This document shows, in pieces, positions 11,033 to 20,786 of a stretch of 64,000 nt of DNA. The stretch lies in assembly GCA_020622085.1 (NCBI GenBank), contig JAHRYM010000002.1, forward strand, positions 1,078,895 through 1,142,894, given 5' to 3'. The notes beneath the pieces were generated by a model. The model had not been told where the DNA came from and searched no databases. It worked only from the letters and a program-made list of their open reading frames with translations. Numbering within the stretch: the stretch's first letter is position 1; each line of letters opens with the position of its first letter. Position numbers and translations under genes: made by a program. This DNA is from Paracoccaceae bacterium (GTDB lineage Bacteria; Pseudomonadota; Alphaproteobacteria; Rhodobacterales; Rhodobacteraceae).

Positions 11033-11378
11033 GATCGATCATCTTCTGACCGATGTCGAAGGCGTGCTTGAGACTGAGCGAAACCTGTTGCGAAACGGCA
11101 CCTTCGACGGGCTGCCCCAGCTGGCCTTGCGCAAGGAGCAGCTGATCGAACGGATCGCCGATCATCCCGATGCAGCAACCGTGGCACTTCTTGAACGCGT
11201 CATGTCGAAGGCGCAGGCCAACCTGGCGTTGTTCGTGGCCGCACAAAACGGCTTGCGCACCGCGCAGGAAAGGCTGGATCAGATCCGTAATCTTGCCTCC
11301 ACGCTACAGACCTATGACAACACCGGCCGGACCAGGGCCTTCTCGACGCCGATCGTGCGGCATGAACGCAGAGCCTGA
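11025..11378 (+). CDS. FlgN-like flagellar protein
   Basis: 117 aa helical protein, MREIDHLLTDVEGVLETERNLLRNGTFDGLPQLALRKEQLIERI; overlaps the rod-binding gene. Confidence 0.6.
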   Translation: MREIDHLLTDVEGVLETERNLLRNGTFDGLPQLALRKEQLIERIADHPDAATVALLERVMSKAQANLALFVAAQNGLRTAQERLDQIRNLASTLQTYDNTGRTRAFSTPIVRHERRA

Positions 11379-11590
11379 TTTGCGGCCGGCGCCGTTCGAT
11401 AAAACTGCGCGCAAATCAGCTCTGACCTTAGCGAAACCTTATGGATTGCACGGCAGGTTGGTCCTGCATCCCGAGGATGGCGCCCCAGACCGGACACACC
11501 GGCTGAAGGCATGGGTCAGAAACCTTTTGTGCCGCGTCTCGCGGCAACTGAAACCTGGCGCAAAGCGCCACCTCTCGAAAGGACGACGTC

Positions 11591-12883
11591 ATGTCGAGCA
11601 TTCTGACGAACAACAGCGCGATGGTCGCGCTGCAATCCCTCAAGGCGATCAATACCAACCTCAACCGCACCCAGGTCGAGATTTCGACCGGCAAGGCAGT
11701 TGGCTCGGCCAAGGACAATGCCGCGGTCTGGGCGATCTCGAAGGTCATGGAGTCAGATGTCCAGGGCTTCAAGGGCATCGCTGAAAGTCTGTCGCTCGGG
11801 GAAACGACCGTTGCGGTTGCCCGTCAGGCCTCCGAAACCGTTACCGGCCTGTTGAACGATATCAAGTCCAAGATCGTGGCCGCTCAGGAAGACAACAAGG
11901 ATCGCGCGAAGCTGCAGACCGATATCGTTGCGTTGCGCAAGACGATCGAATCGGTGGTCAAGACGGCGCAGTTCAATGGTCTGAACCTGGTCGATGGAAC
12001 TGTGTCGAGCACCAACGCGAACGGGGCGACCGGCGTCAATGTGCTGGCCTCGCTTGACCGGTCGTCCGACGGGTCGGTGGTTGCCGGACAGATCGGCGTG
12101 GACGTAAAGAACCTGTCGCTGTCTCAAGGCACCGCGCTGACTTCGGCGGCCGCCAGCATCGGGACGGACCCCGGTGCCGCAGGTGTGCTGGATGCCAACG
12201 ATGGCGGGACGAACGACTCGATCACTCTCGACACCTTCGCCTTCCTCGACAATGCCGGTGGCGCAACCGGCACGGCCGCCCTGAGCCGGACGGCTGCAGG
12301 TGTGGTGAATGCGGTGGACACGGGGCTTGTCGAGGGCGATCAGCTGAAACTGAGGATCGGCAGCGTCGAAGGCCGCTACACCATCAAGGTGGGCGATACC
12401 GCCGAAGCCATTGTCAGCGGCATCAAGAACGCGCTGATCGCCGGCGGACTGGATGACACTGCGTTCACGCTCGACATCGACACCACCACAAACCAGCTGA
12501 AGGTCACCAACAACACCAACCAGGCGGCTGCCTTCTCGTTTGCGGCAACCCGAGGAACGGGTGGTCTTGCCGATCTGGCAACCGTTGATGTCTCGACCGC
12601 CGCGGGAGCGCAGGCAGCACTTGGCCAGATCGAGGGCATGATCCAGACCTCGATCAACGCCGCAGCCGAGTTCGGTTCGGTTGAAAAGCGCATCAGCATC
12701 CAGAACGACTTTGTCGGCCAGCTCTCGGATGCCCTGAAGTCAGGGATCGGCGCTCTGGTCGACGCCAATATGGAAGAAGCCTCGGCGCGTCTTCAGGCCC
12801 TTCAAACCCAGCAGCAACTGGGCATCCAGGCCCTGTCGATCGCCAACCAGGCGCCGCAGACCATCCTCGCACTGTTCCGCTGA
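11591..12883 (+). CDS. Flagellin
   Basis: 430 aa; MSSILTNNSAMVALQSLKAINTNLNRTQVEISTGKAVGSAKDNAAVWAIS and C-terminal LQTQQQLGIQALSIANQAPQTILALFR. Confidence 0.95.
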   Translation: MSSILTNNSAMVALQSLKAINTNLNRTQVEISTGKAVGSAKDNAAVWAISKVMESDVQGFKGIAESLSLGETTVAVARQASETVTGLLNDIKSKIVAAQEDNKDRAKLQTDIVALRKTIESVVKTAQFNGLNLVDGTVSSTNANGATGVNVLASLDRSSDGSVVAGQIGVDVKNLSLSQGTALTSAAASIGTDPGAAGVLDANDGGTNDSITLDTFAFLDNAGGATGTAALSRTAAGVVNAVDTGLVEGDQLKLRIGSVEGRYTIKVGDTAEAIVSGIKNALIAGGLDDTAFTLDIDTTTNQLKVTNNTNQAAAFSFAATRGTGGLADLATVDVSTAAGAQAALGQIEGMIQTSINAAAEFGSVEKRISIQNDFVGQLSDALKSGIGALVDANMEEASARLQALQTQQQLGIQALSIANQAPQTILALFR

Positions 12884-12945
12884 TCTGATCGGGCCCGGGC
12901 GTCAATCGCCCGGGTCTTCCCCTGGCACATATCAAGGAATTTCCC

Positions 12946-13326
12946 GTGAACGCACACTTCATGGCGCAGGCAGCCTATGCCGGCAGGGATGCGGCGACCC
13001 GGACGCCTCGGGCGATCGAATATGCGGTCTTTGCGCGTATCACTCAGCGCCTGCGCGCCGCAGCAGAGTCGGACATGCCCGGAGGTTTTGCAGAGCTTGC
13101 CCGCGCCCTGCACGACAACCGCAAGCTTTGGGCAACACTTGCCATGGACCTTTCCGACGACGGAAACGCCCTTCCCGCCACCTTGCGCGCGCGTCTTTTC
13201 TATCTCGCGGACTTTACCGCCCAGTATACGTCCAAGGTTCTGGCCGCCGAAGCCAAGGTCGACGTCCTGATCGATATCAATACCGCCGTCATGCGCGGCC
13301 TGCAGCCTCAGGAGGCCGTCAGATGA
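12946..13326 (+). CDS. flaF: Flagellar biosynthesis regulator FlaF
   Basis: 126 aa FlaF-like protein adjacent to flagellin and flbT. Confidence 0.88.
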   Translation: MNAHFMAQAAYAGRDAATRTPRAIEYAVFARITQRLRAAAESDMPGGFAELARALHDNRKLWATLAMDLSDDGNALPATLRARLFYLADFTAQYTSKVLAAEAKVDVLIDINTAVMRGLQPQEAVR

Positions 13327-13727
13327 ACGGGCTTGTGCTGAAGCTGGCGCCGAAGGAAAGGCTTCTGGTCAATGGTGCCGTGATCGAGAATGGTGAGCGC
13401 CGGTCCCGTCTGGCGATCCTGACCCCGAATGCACACATACTGCGTTTGCGCGACGCAATTCATCCCGAACAGGTCAACACCCCGGTCCGGCGGGTCTGCT
13501 ATATCGTGCAGCTGGTCCTCTCGGGCGACGCCGACCCAGAGGAAGCCCGACTCCAGCTACTGCGCGGAATCGAGCAGCTGAGCCAGATCCTGACCGATCC
13601 CGACAGCCGCTTGCACCTGACCAATGCGACCGCCGCGGTTCTCGAGGGGCAGTATTATCCGGCGCTGAAAGCACTCCGGCTTCTGTTGCCACGGGAGGAG
13701 CGGCTGTTCGCGGCCGCGTCGGCGTGA
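13323..13727 (+). CDS. flbT: Flagellar biosynthesis repressor FlbT
   Basis: MNGLVLKLAPKERLLVNGAVIENGERRSRLAILTPNAHILR. Confidence 0.92.
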   Translation: MNGLVLKLAPKERLLVNGAVIENGERRSRLAILTPNAHILRLRDAIHPEQVNTPVRRVCYIVQLVLSGDADPEEARLQLLRGIEQLSQILTDPDSRLHLTNATAAVLEGQYYPALKALRLLLPREERLFAAASA

Positions 13728-14506
13728 TGTATGCGCCGATCATTCCCCTGGCGGGATATCCGGGCTGGACGTTCCTGCAGAAGACGGCAGCCCGGCAGAA
13801 GGCCGTATTGAACAAGAGCCCCGAGCTCGTCCGCGACATCGACCATTTTCGTGCCAAGATCGGCAAGGTCAGGACGGCGGATGAACTGGTTGGTGATCGT
13901 CGTCTGCTTTCGGTGGCCCTGACTGCCTTTGGTCTTGAGGGTGACATAAACAACAAGGCGTTCATCCGGAAGATCCTTGCCGAGGGAACGCAAAAGGACA
14001 CGGCCTTTGCCAATCGGCTTGCCGACAAGCGCTACCTCGAATTCTCGCGCGCCTTCGCTCTGGATACAGGCGAGCCGAACACCGGGAATACTTCCTTCGT
14101 GGAACAGATCGTCGCTGCCTATCAGGCGCGCAGCTGGGAAACCGCGGTCGGGGGCGTCAACAACGACTTGCGCCTCGGCCTGAATGCCCAACGTGAACTG
14201 GCCACCATCGCCGCAAGCGGCTCGACCAGTGATACAAAATGGCTCTCTGTTCTGGCCTCGCCCCCGCTTCGCAATGTCATTCAGGGGGCCTTTGGTCTTC
14301 CGTCTTCCTTTGCATCTGTCGATCTGGACACTCAGATGTCAGTGCTGCGCAAGCGCAGCCAGCAGATATTCGGCAGCAGCGAGATCGAACAGTTCAAGGA
14401 TCCTGCGAATATGGAAAGGCTTGTGAAGCTCTTCCTCGTCAGAAGCCAGGCATCGCTTGCGCCAACGTCTTCCGCTGCAATGGCACTTGGCCTCTTGCGG
14501 GGCTGA
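13724..14506 (+). CDS. DUF1217 domain-containing (flagellum-associated) protein
   Basis: 260 aa; overlaps flbT; DUF1217-like repeated FxxxIxxAY architecture. Confidence 0.75.
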   Translation: MMYAPIIPLAGYPGWTFLQKTAARQKAVLNKSPELVRDIDHFRAKIGKVRTADELVGDRRLLSVALTAFGLEGDINNKAFIRKILAEGTQKDTAFANRLADKRYLEFSRAFALDTGEPNTGNTSFVEQIVAAYQARSWETAVGGVNNDLRLGLNAQRELATIAASGSTSDTKWLSVLASPPLRNVIQGAFGLPSSFASVDLDTQMSVLRKRSQQIFGSSEIEQFKDPANMERLVKLFLVRSQASLAPTSSAAMALGLLRG

Positions 14507-14563
14507 CACGGGGGACATGAATGGCGTGTCCCCCGTGTCGCAGGAGGTTCATACATGGGAACG

Positions 14564-14869
14564 TCATGGTGCGGTCGTCGTCGCCGGAGGTGTTCCGGTG
14601 CTGGTGGATGGGGCGGGTTCGGGCGCCGTAGTGGTGACTGGTGGGGTTTCGGTCGGCGTGGTATCCGGTGTGGTAGTGGCTGTCCTAGTGTCCGTCGGGG
14701 TCGTGGCGGCCGTGGTAGCGGGGGCGGTGACGATACCGGTCTCGCGCGGAGTCGACACAAACCACACGACTGCCGCCAAAAGGGCGATGACTGCGGCAAC
14801 GATAAAGTAAAGGCTGTTGTTTCCGTCGCGCTGAGGCGGCTCGGGGGGAATGGGGCGTTGCGGGTCCAT
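14564..14869 (-). CDS. Single-pass membrane protein with Thr/Pro-rich tail
   Basis: MDPQRPIPPEPPQRDGNNSLYFIVAAVIALLAAVVWFVSTP followed by a T/P-rich tail. Confidence 0.6.
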   Translation of the reverse strand: MDPQRPIPPEPPQRDGNNSLYFIVAAVIALLAAVVWFVSTPRETGIVTAPATTAATTPTDTRTATTTPDTTPTETPPVTTTAPEPAPSTSTGTPPATTTAP

Positions 14870-14953
14870 GGCCGACTCCTTCCTGGATGCACATTGACCC
14901 GTCAACGCTCCCGGCTGGCAACGGTTCCCGAATGTCTGACGGCCGCTCCTGCG

Positions 14954-15232
14954 TCAGCGATGGTCGTTGATGTCCTTGTGCCAGATCTTGATCTCGCTGC
15001 GCCTCACACCGAAAACCGCCCTGAGCAGCGCCCAGCAGGCAAGCGAGGCCAGCGCAAAAGCCAGAACGATCCAGGCCAGCGACTGGCCCAGAAGCCCAAG
15101 CAGGATCAGCGCGCCCGTCAGCACCGCCCCCAGCGCGAAGCCGAGCAGAACGAAGCCCGATACCAGCACTTCGAGCATGGCAAGAACAACGCCCGCCGCG
15201 ATCCAGACCCACCAAGCCTGCCAAAGCATCAT
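14954..15232 (-). CDS. NfeD-like membrane protein
   Basis: 92 aa; paired with SPFH protein; ATGA overlap. Confidence 0.75.
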   Translation of the reverse strand: MMLWQAWWVWIAAGVVLAMLEVLVSGFVLLGFALGAVLTGALILLGLLGQSLAWIVLAFALASLACWALLRAVFGVRRSEIKIWHKDINDHR

Positions 15233-16110
15233 CCGCGTCCCCGAAGCTGCTTGAAGGCGTCGCCAAAGGCTTCGACGATGTTTGCGGGCAGGATCACGGT
15301 CTGCTTGCCGGCGCCCTCACTGATCTTGGTCATCGCTTCGACCTGTTTCAGCGCTACCTGATACTGTGCTGCCTCTATGCCGTTTTCCTTGATCGCCTTG
15401 GCCACCACTTCGGTTGCATAGGCCTCGGCATCCGCGGTGATGCGGCGGGCCTTGGCGACCTGTTCGGCGGCATAAAGCTCGGCATCGGCGTTCAGTTCGA
15501 CCGCGCGCTTCTTGCCCTCGGCCTCGGTCACCTGCGCGCGGCGCGCCCGCTCGGCGTTCAGCTGCTGCAGCATCGCGGCCCGCGTCGCCTCGTCCAGGTT
15601 GACGTCCAGGATTTCCACCCGCGTCACCTCGATCCCCCAGTCATCGACAACCTGCGCCAGTGCATCGCGGATCTTGCCGATCAGCGCGGCGCGGTTCGAC
15701 TGCACGTGATCCAGGTCCATCGTGCCGATTTCCGCCCGCACGATCCCCGCTACCGTTGTTGCAATTGCAGCATCCACATCGCGGATCCGGTAGACGGTCT
15801 TTTCCGGTTCGGTAATCCGGTAGAAAACGCTGGTATCGACCGTGACCAGCACGTTGTCGGCGGTGATGGTATCCTGCTTGTGCGTGGGCAATTGCCGTTC
15901 CAGCACCGAAATGCGGTGCGCCACCTTGTCGAGAAACGGCACGATGAAGTTGATCCCCGGCCCCAGCACCGCGCGCAGACGTCCGAAACGTTCGACGACA
16001 TGCTTTTCGCTTTGCGGGACAATCCGGACCCCCAGAAAGATACAAAGTATGACAAAGGTGGCAAGAGACAGCAGGACAGCATTGCCGCCTATGAATTCAT
16101 TGATGTCCAT
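15229..16110 (-). CDS. SPFH domain / stomatin-like protein
   Basis: VVERFGRLRAVLGPGINFIVPFLDKVAHRISVLERQL...; typical paraslipin/QmcA family. Confidence 0.92.
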   Translation of the reverse strand: MDINEFIGGNAVLLSLATFVILCIFLGVRIVPQSEKHVVERFGRLRAVLGPGINFIVPFLDKVAHRISVLERQLPTHKQDTITADNVLVTVDTSVFYRITEPEKTVYRIRDVDAAIATTVAGIVRAEIGTMDLDHVQSNRAALIGKIRDALAQVVDDWGIEVTRVEILDVNLDEATRAAMLQQLNAERARRAQVTEAEGKKRAVELNADAELYAAEQVAKARRITADAEAYATEVVAKAIKENGIEAAQYQVALKQVEAMTKISEGAGKQTVILPANIVEAFGDAFKQLRGRG

Positions 16111-16194
16111 ATCGGCGCTCCAAGGCTTCGGTGGGGCCGAGTCTGGGTCAGGTTTGGTTCAAAGGCAAGGGTGGCCCCCCGCACCCCGTCCGGG

Positions 16195-16809
16195 TCAAGC
16201 AGGCGTCGGGCGGAGCGCCAGCGCGCTGCCCGCCTGATCGACCCGGGTGAACCCTTGCGCGAGAAGATCGGCCGCGCAACGCGTCGGGCCTTCCCAGTCA
16301 CCTACATCATGCAAGACCACAATCGCACCGGGATGCAGGTGCCTCCGCCATGCCGCGATATCCGCGCTGACCGCCGCATAGGAATGATCGGCATCCAGGA
16401 ACAACAGCGCCACCTTGCCTGCGACCCGACCTGCGGCCTCGGTTGAAGTCATGCGCCAGGGTTCGACCCGCGTGGAAAGCCCGGCCCGCCCGGTGTTGTG
16501 CAGGAAGGCTGCCAGCGTATCGACAGAGCCTGCGATGTCTAGCGTGGTGGGGTCGAAATGGCTTTCGCCCGGCTGGTGTTCGGGTGATCCGGCAAAAGTA
16601 TCGACGGACAGCAATCGATGCCCCTCCGGCAGGGCGCTGGCCATGGCGATGGCAGAGCGGCCCTGATAGGCTCCGACCTCGACACAGATGCCCGCGGGGT
16701 GTTGGCGTGCTGCCAGGTGATGCAGCAGTCTCGCCTCCTCAATGGTCAACCATCCCGGCACGCCCTTCAGGCTTTTCTCCCATTTCGCCGCCATCCAGTG
16801 TCCCGCCAT
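16195..16809 (-). CDS. Class I SAM-dependent methyltransferase (CmcI-like)
   Basis: EVGAYQGRSAIAMASAL...ALLFLDADHSYAAVSADIAAWRRHLHPGAIVVLHD. Confidence 0.8.
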   Translation of the reverse strand: MAGHWMAAKWEKSLKGVPGWLTIEEARLLHHLAARQHPAGICVEVGAYQGRSAIAMASALPEGHRLLSVDTFAGSPEHQPGESHFDPTTLDIAGSVDTLAAFLHNTGRAGLSTRVEPWRMTSTEAAGRVAGKVALLFLDADHSYAAVSADIAAWRRHLHPGAIVVLHDVGDWEGPTRCAADLLAQGFTRVDQAGSALALRPTPA

Positions 16810-16879
16810 GTGGCTTCTCCCTGCCTGCCGTTGTGCAATCCGCTCGGCATCTCCTGGCCGAAGCTGTATCCATGGTTCT

Positions 16880-18142
16880 ATGCCTGTCCTGTGCCGAGAC
16901 TGCCAGACCCCGTTCCCGGACGCGCCGGCGCCAATGCGCTGCCCCGGCTGCCGCAGCGTGCGGCTTGTTTCCCACCCCGAGCTGTTCAGCCTGTCCATCG
17001 CGCATATGGATTGCGATGCTTTCTATGCCAGCGTCGAAAAACGCGACAACCCGGGCCTGCACGACAAGCCGGTGATTGTCGGCGGAGGGCATCGCGGGGT
17101 GGTATCAACCTGCTGCTATCTGGCGCGGATCAAGGGTGTGCGTTCGGCCATGCCGATGTTCCAGGCGCTGAAGCTTTGCCCGGAAGCGGCGGTGATCGCG
17201 CCACGTGGCAGTCACTACGCCGCCGTTTCCCGGGAAATCCGTGCGCTGATGGAAGACCTGACCCCGCTGATCGAGCCCCTGTCGCTGGACGAGGCTTTCC
17301 TTGATCTGACCGGCACCGAACGCCTGCACCATGCCCCGCCTGCTGTCCTGCTCGCGCGCTTGCTGAACAGGATCGAACAGGAGATCGGGGTGACCGCCTC
17401 GATCGGGTTGTCGCACAACAAGTTCCTCGCCAAGATCGCATCCGATCTCGACAAGCCGCGCGGTTTTGCCGTGATCGGCCGGGCCGAGACCGCCGATTTC
17501 CTGCGCGACAAGCCGGTTCGGATGATCTGGGGGGTTGGCACCGCGTTCCAGGCGGCTCTGGACAAGGCCGGTATCCGCAGCTTCGATGACCTGCGCCGCT
17601 GGGATCTGCCGGATCTGGTGGCGCGTTTTGGCGCAAGCGGTGAACGACTTTACCATCTTGCGCGCGGCGAGGATCACCGCCGCGTTCAGCGCGATGCACC
17701 GATGAAGTCGATTTCGGCGGAAACCACCTTCGATCGGGACACAGCCGCCCGCGACGTGCTTGACGGTCATCTGTGGCGGCTGTCCGAGCGGGTCACCGAT
17801 CGCGCCAAGGCCAAGGGATTGGCGGGACGGACAGCGCAGCTGAAGCTCAGGCGCGCGGATTTCTCGACGATCACGCGGCGGCAATCGCTGCGCGAGCCGA
17901 CACAGATGGCTGATACCCTGTATCGTGCGGCTGCCGAAATGATGTCGGGCCTGGGCGATCCCGGGCCTTTCCGGCTGATCGGTGTCGGACTGTCCGATAT
18001 TGGACCAACCCCCGATGGCGATCCCATGGGCGATCTTCTGGATCCGGACGCCGAGACGCGGCGCAAGGCCGAACGGGCGACCGATGCGATACGCGCCCGA
18101 TTCGGCCCGCAGGCCATCGTGCGGGGGCGGTCACTGTCATAG
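16880..18142 (+). CDS. dinB: DNA polymerase IV with N-terminal zinc-ribbon-like extension
   Basis: CRDCQTPFPDAPAPMRCPGC then IAHMDCDAFYASVEKRDNPGLHDKPVIVGGGHRGVVSTCCYLAR. Confidence 0.92.
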   Translation: MPVLCRDCQTPFPDAPAPMRCPGCRSVRLVSHPELFSLSIAHMDCDAFYASVEKRDNPGLHDKPVIVGGGHRGVVSTCCYLARIKGVRSAMPMFQALKLCPEAAVIAPRGSHYAAVSREIRALMEDLTPLIEPLSLDEAFLDLTGTERLHHAPPAVLLARLLNRIEQEIGVTASIGLSHNKFLAKIASDLDKPRGFAVIGRAETADFLRDKPVRMIWGVGTAFQAALDKAGIRSFDDLRRWDLPDLVARFGASGERLYHLARGEDHRRVQRDAPMKSISAETTFDRDTAARDVLDGHLWRLSERVTDRAKAKGLAGRTAQLKLRRADFSTITRRQSLREPTQMADTLYRAAAEMMSGLGDPGPFRLIGVGLSDIGPTPDGDPMGDLLDPDAETRRKAERATDAIRARFGPQAIVRGRSLS

Positions 18143-18169
18143 ATCCCGGGCCGGGGCAGGGCTTGCGGC

Positions 18170-19045
18170 CTATTCCGCCGCAAGCGCAGGCGGGACCGAT
18201 CGTCCGAGGCCAGTGATCTCCCTCAGAACCCCGGCCAGGGTCTGGCGGAACCCCTGGAAATTGCCGTTGGGGCGGATCTCGCGCTCGTTCATGTAGAGCG
18301 ACCGGTCGATCTCGACCTGCACGGCATGATGCCCGGCCTGCGGGCGGCCGTAGGTCTGGACAATATAGGCCCCCGCAAAGGGCGTGTTGCGCACCACCCG
18401 CAGCCCGACCGCCTCGAAGGCCGCCTGAATGCCCGACACGATTTCTTCCGAGGCCGAGGTGCCATAGCGGTCGCCGACCACCACTTCCGGGCGGCGCAAG
18501 CCGCTGCGCGCGCCGATCGCCGCGATCGAATCCAGCGCCTCATGCGGCATCGAATGCATGTCGATCAGGATGGCCTGCGAGAACTCGCGCCGCGCCGCCG
18601 CCATCAGCTCGGCCAGTTGCGCGTGATAGGGGTGCCACCAGGTGTCGATCCGCGCCTCGGCCTCGTGGCGGGCCAACTTGCCGCGATAGATCGCCTTGCC
18701 CCCGGCCACCACGCGCGGCACCACCCCAAGGCCCGAGTTGATCCGCGGATTATGTGCGCCTACCGTCACACCCTCGATCACCGCAGGGTCCAGTTCATCG
18801 GGCGCGCGATTGAGGTCGACGAAGGCCCGGGGCGCTATCGCCGTCAGCAGCGGGGCGCCGAAATCCGGCACAACCTCGAGCAGGCGGTCGACAAAGGCAT
18901 CCTCGGAACTGCGGATCGCGCGCTCATCCAACACCGACCTGCGCCGGAAGCTTGCCGGATACATCCGCCCGCTGTGGGGGGAGGCAAAGACAACGCCGGT
19001 CGTGCACCTTGCGGGCAACGTCAGATGATAGGGCCGCGATGACAT
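18170..19045 (-). CDS. N-formylglutamate amidohydrolase
   Basis: VVFASPHSGRMYPASFRRRSVLDERAIRSSEDAFVDRL; HSMPHE. Confidence 0.9.
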   Translation of the reverse strand: MSSRPYHLTLPARCTTGVVFASPHSGRMYPASFRRRSVLDERAIRSSEDAFVDRLLEVVPDFGAPLLTAIAPRAFVDLNRAPDELDPAVIEGVTVGAHNPRINSGLGVVPRVVAGGKAIYRGKLARHEAEARIDTWWHPYHAQLAELMAAARREFSQAILIDMHSMPHEALDSIAAIGARSGLRRPEVVVGDRYGTSASEEIVSGIQAAFEAVGLRVVRNTPFAGAYIVQTYGRPQAGHHAVQVEIDRSLYMNEREIRPNGNFQGFRQTLAGVLREITGLGRSVPPALAAE

Positions 19046-19259
19046 CCGTGATCCGCCTTGATTCAATCCCCACTATAGCCGCAGAACGCGCGCTGCCAAA
19101 ACCCCGTTGCAGCCAGTCCCTGCGTCCGGACATGACCGTTTCGAATTGCCGCTCGAAAGCCCTTGAAACGGTTTGCGACTCCTTCTATAGACGCCCGGAC
19201 CGACGCGGTTCCAGCCGCGTTTGCCCTGTTGGCAGACGCGGGCGGAAATGCAGACGGAG

Positions 19260-19334
19260 GGGCGCGTAGCTCAGCGGTAGAGCACTACGTTGACATCGTA
19301 GTGGCCACAGGTTCGATCCCTGTCGCGCCCACCA
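19260..19334 (+). tRNA. tRNA-Val (anticodon GAC)
   Basis: Acceptor GGGCGCG/CGCGCCC, anticodon stem CTACG/CGTAG with loop TTGACAT, T-arm GGTTCGATCCC, encoded CCA. Confidence 0.95.
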
Positions 19335-19398
19335 TTCACCCCCGGCTTGCCGGGAAGACAGTTTTCCAGGCGCACGCGCGCCGCGAAGGAGAAGAACG

Positions 19399-19524
19399 AT
19401 GAAGGTTGCGAACTCGCTCCGCTCGCTCAAGCAGCGCCACCGCGATTGCCAGATCGTGCGCCGCAAGGGCCGCGTCTATGTGATCAACAAGACGCAAAAG
19501 CGCTTCAAGGCCCGTCAGGGCTGA
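19399..19524 (+). CDS. rpmJ: 50S ribosomal protein L36
   Basis: [41 protein letters not shown], 41 aa; below the length cutoff of the supplied ORF track. Confidence 0.96.
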   Translation: MKVANSLRSLKQRHRDCQIVRRKGRVYVINKTQKRFKARQG

Positions 19525-19548
19525 TCAAGGCTTGACCAGCTAGTGACA

Positions 19549-19576
19549 AGGCCGCCCGATGGGCGGTCTTTTTGCT
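19549..19576 (+). terminator. Intrinsic terminator downstream of rpmJ
   Basis: GGCCGCCC-GAT-GGGCGGTC followed by TTTTT. Confidence 0.8.
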
Positions 19577-19633
19577 TTTCCAGCAAGTCACGTCTTGGCA
19601 GGATGGTCTCAGGCGGCCATCAGGGGAAGGCCC

Positions 19634-20782
19634 ATGCGGATTCATTGGTGTGGCATCGGCCCGGGCTCGGGGCCAGGATTGCGGCGCCTGTCACAGGATG
19701 GCTTTCCGGTCACGATCTGGGTGCCAGCCGGGGACGGGGACCAGGCAAGGCTTCGCGATCTGCCCGGGGGTGTCCGGCGTTACGTCCTGTCGGAACTCGA
19801 TTCGGTTCTCGGCAGGGGCGATATCGTCGTCTCGATGCTGCGTGCGGAAGACCACGCCGATCTGGCGCGGCACTGCATCGGGCGCGGCGCGCATTTCCTC
19901 TGGCCCGGTCATGTCTCGCCTGAACTGGCCGGCATGGATGACGCCGCCCGGCGGGCCGGTTCGGTGCTGATGGGCGGGATCGGCCTTGATCCCGGTCTTG
20001 ATCACCTGATGGCGCAGGATCTTGTCACGGCCTACCGCATGTCCCTGGCCTGCCGGCCCGGGAATGTCCTGTCGTTTCAGTCGGTCAGCGGCAGTTTCCC
20101 GGTCGAACCCGGCCCTTTCCGGGGCAAGTTCAACCATCCGCCGACCGACATGCTGCGCACGCTTTCTGCCCCTGCGCGCTATCGCCGGGGCTTCGTCGAC
20201 CTGTTGATCGCCCATCCCTGGGATGGCCTTGGAGAACGGCTTGTCCCGCTGCCCCGGCCGCAGACCTTCGAAGTGCATCCCATCCGCGACAGCCAGCGCG
20301 ACTGGGGATCCTCGCTCCTCGATTCCGCCTGGACTGTCCGGGAATTCTTCCATGGGACGCTCAGGCCGCTTGGTTGGGCGATGGCCTGGCAATCCGTCTT
20401 CGACCAGATCGCCGCCATGCCCAAGGATCCACAGGCCCGCGAGACCGCACTGGCCGAGCTTTCCGAAAGGCTGGCAGCCGATCATCCCTATCATGGCGAC
20501 GAGCCGGATCGCGTCGTCATGGAAGTCACCCTTCTGGCCGAGGCCGGGGGTCGTCCGGTCTGGCATCAGAGCTGGGTTCTGGATGCCGAAGCCGATACCC
20601 GCGGCTCGGCGCTGGCGCGGCTGGTATCGGTTCCGGTCGCCCTTTGCGTGTTGCTTGTCATGGCGCGCGAGATACCGGTTGGCGTCCATCCGGCCCCGCA
20701 TGATCCGCGCCTGGTCAGGCGCCTGCTGGACCAATGCATCCTGCAGGCGCAGACCTGCCTGCGCATCAACCACCTTCGCTAG
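19634..20782 (+). CDS. Saccharopine dehydrogenase-like NAD(P)-binding protein
   Basis: MRIHWCGIGPGSGPGLRRL...GGIGLDPGLDHLMAQDLV...FRGKFNHPPTDMLRTLSAPA. Confidence 0.75.
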   Translation: MRIHWCGIGPGSGPGLRRLSQDGFPVTIWVPAGDGDQARLRDLPGGVRRYVLSELDSVLGRGDIVVSMLRAEDHADLARHCIGRGAHFLWPGHVSPELAGMDDAARRAGSVLMGGIGLDPGLDHLMAQDLVTAYRMSLACRPGNVLSFQSVSGSFPVEPGPFRGKFNHPPTDMLRTLSAPARYRRGFVDLLIAHPWDGLGERLVPLPRPQTFEVHPIRDSQRDWGSSLLDSAWTVREFFHGTLRPLGWAMAWQSVFDQIAAMPKDPQARETALAELSERLAADHPYHGDEPDRVVMEVTLLAEAGGRPVWHQSWVLDAEADTRGSALARLVSVPVALCVLLVMAREIPVGVHPAPHDPRLVRRLLDQCILQAQTCLRINHLR

Positions 20783-20786
20783 CGGC

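Noticed and set aside
11379-11590. Sigma-54 or sigma-28 promoter upstream of flagellin
   Set aside because: No convincing TGGCAC-N5-TTGC or TAAA-N15-GCCGATAA match found by eye.
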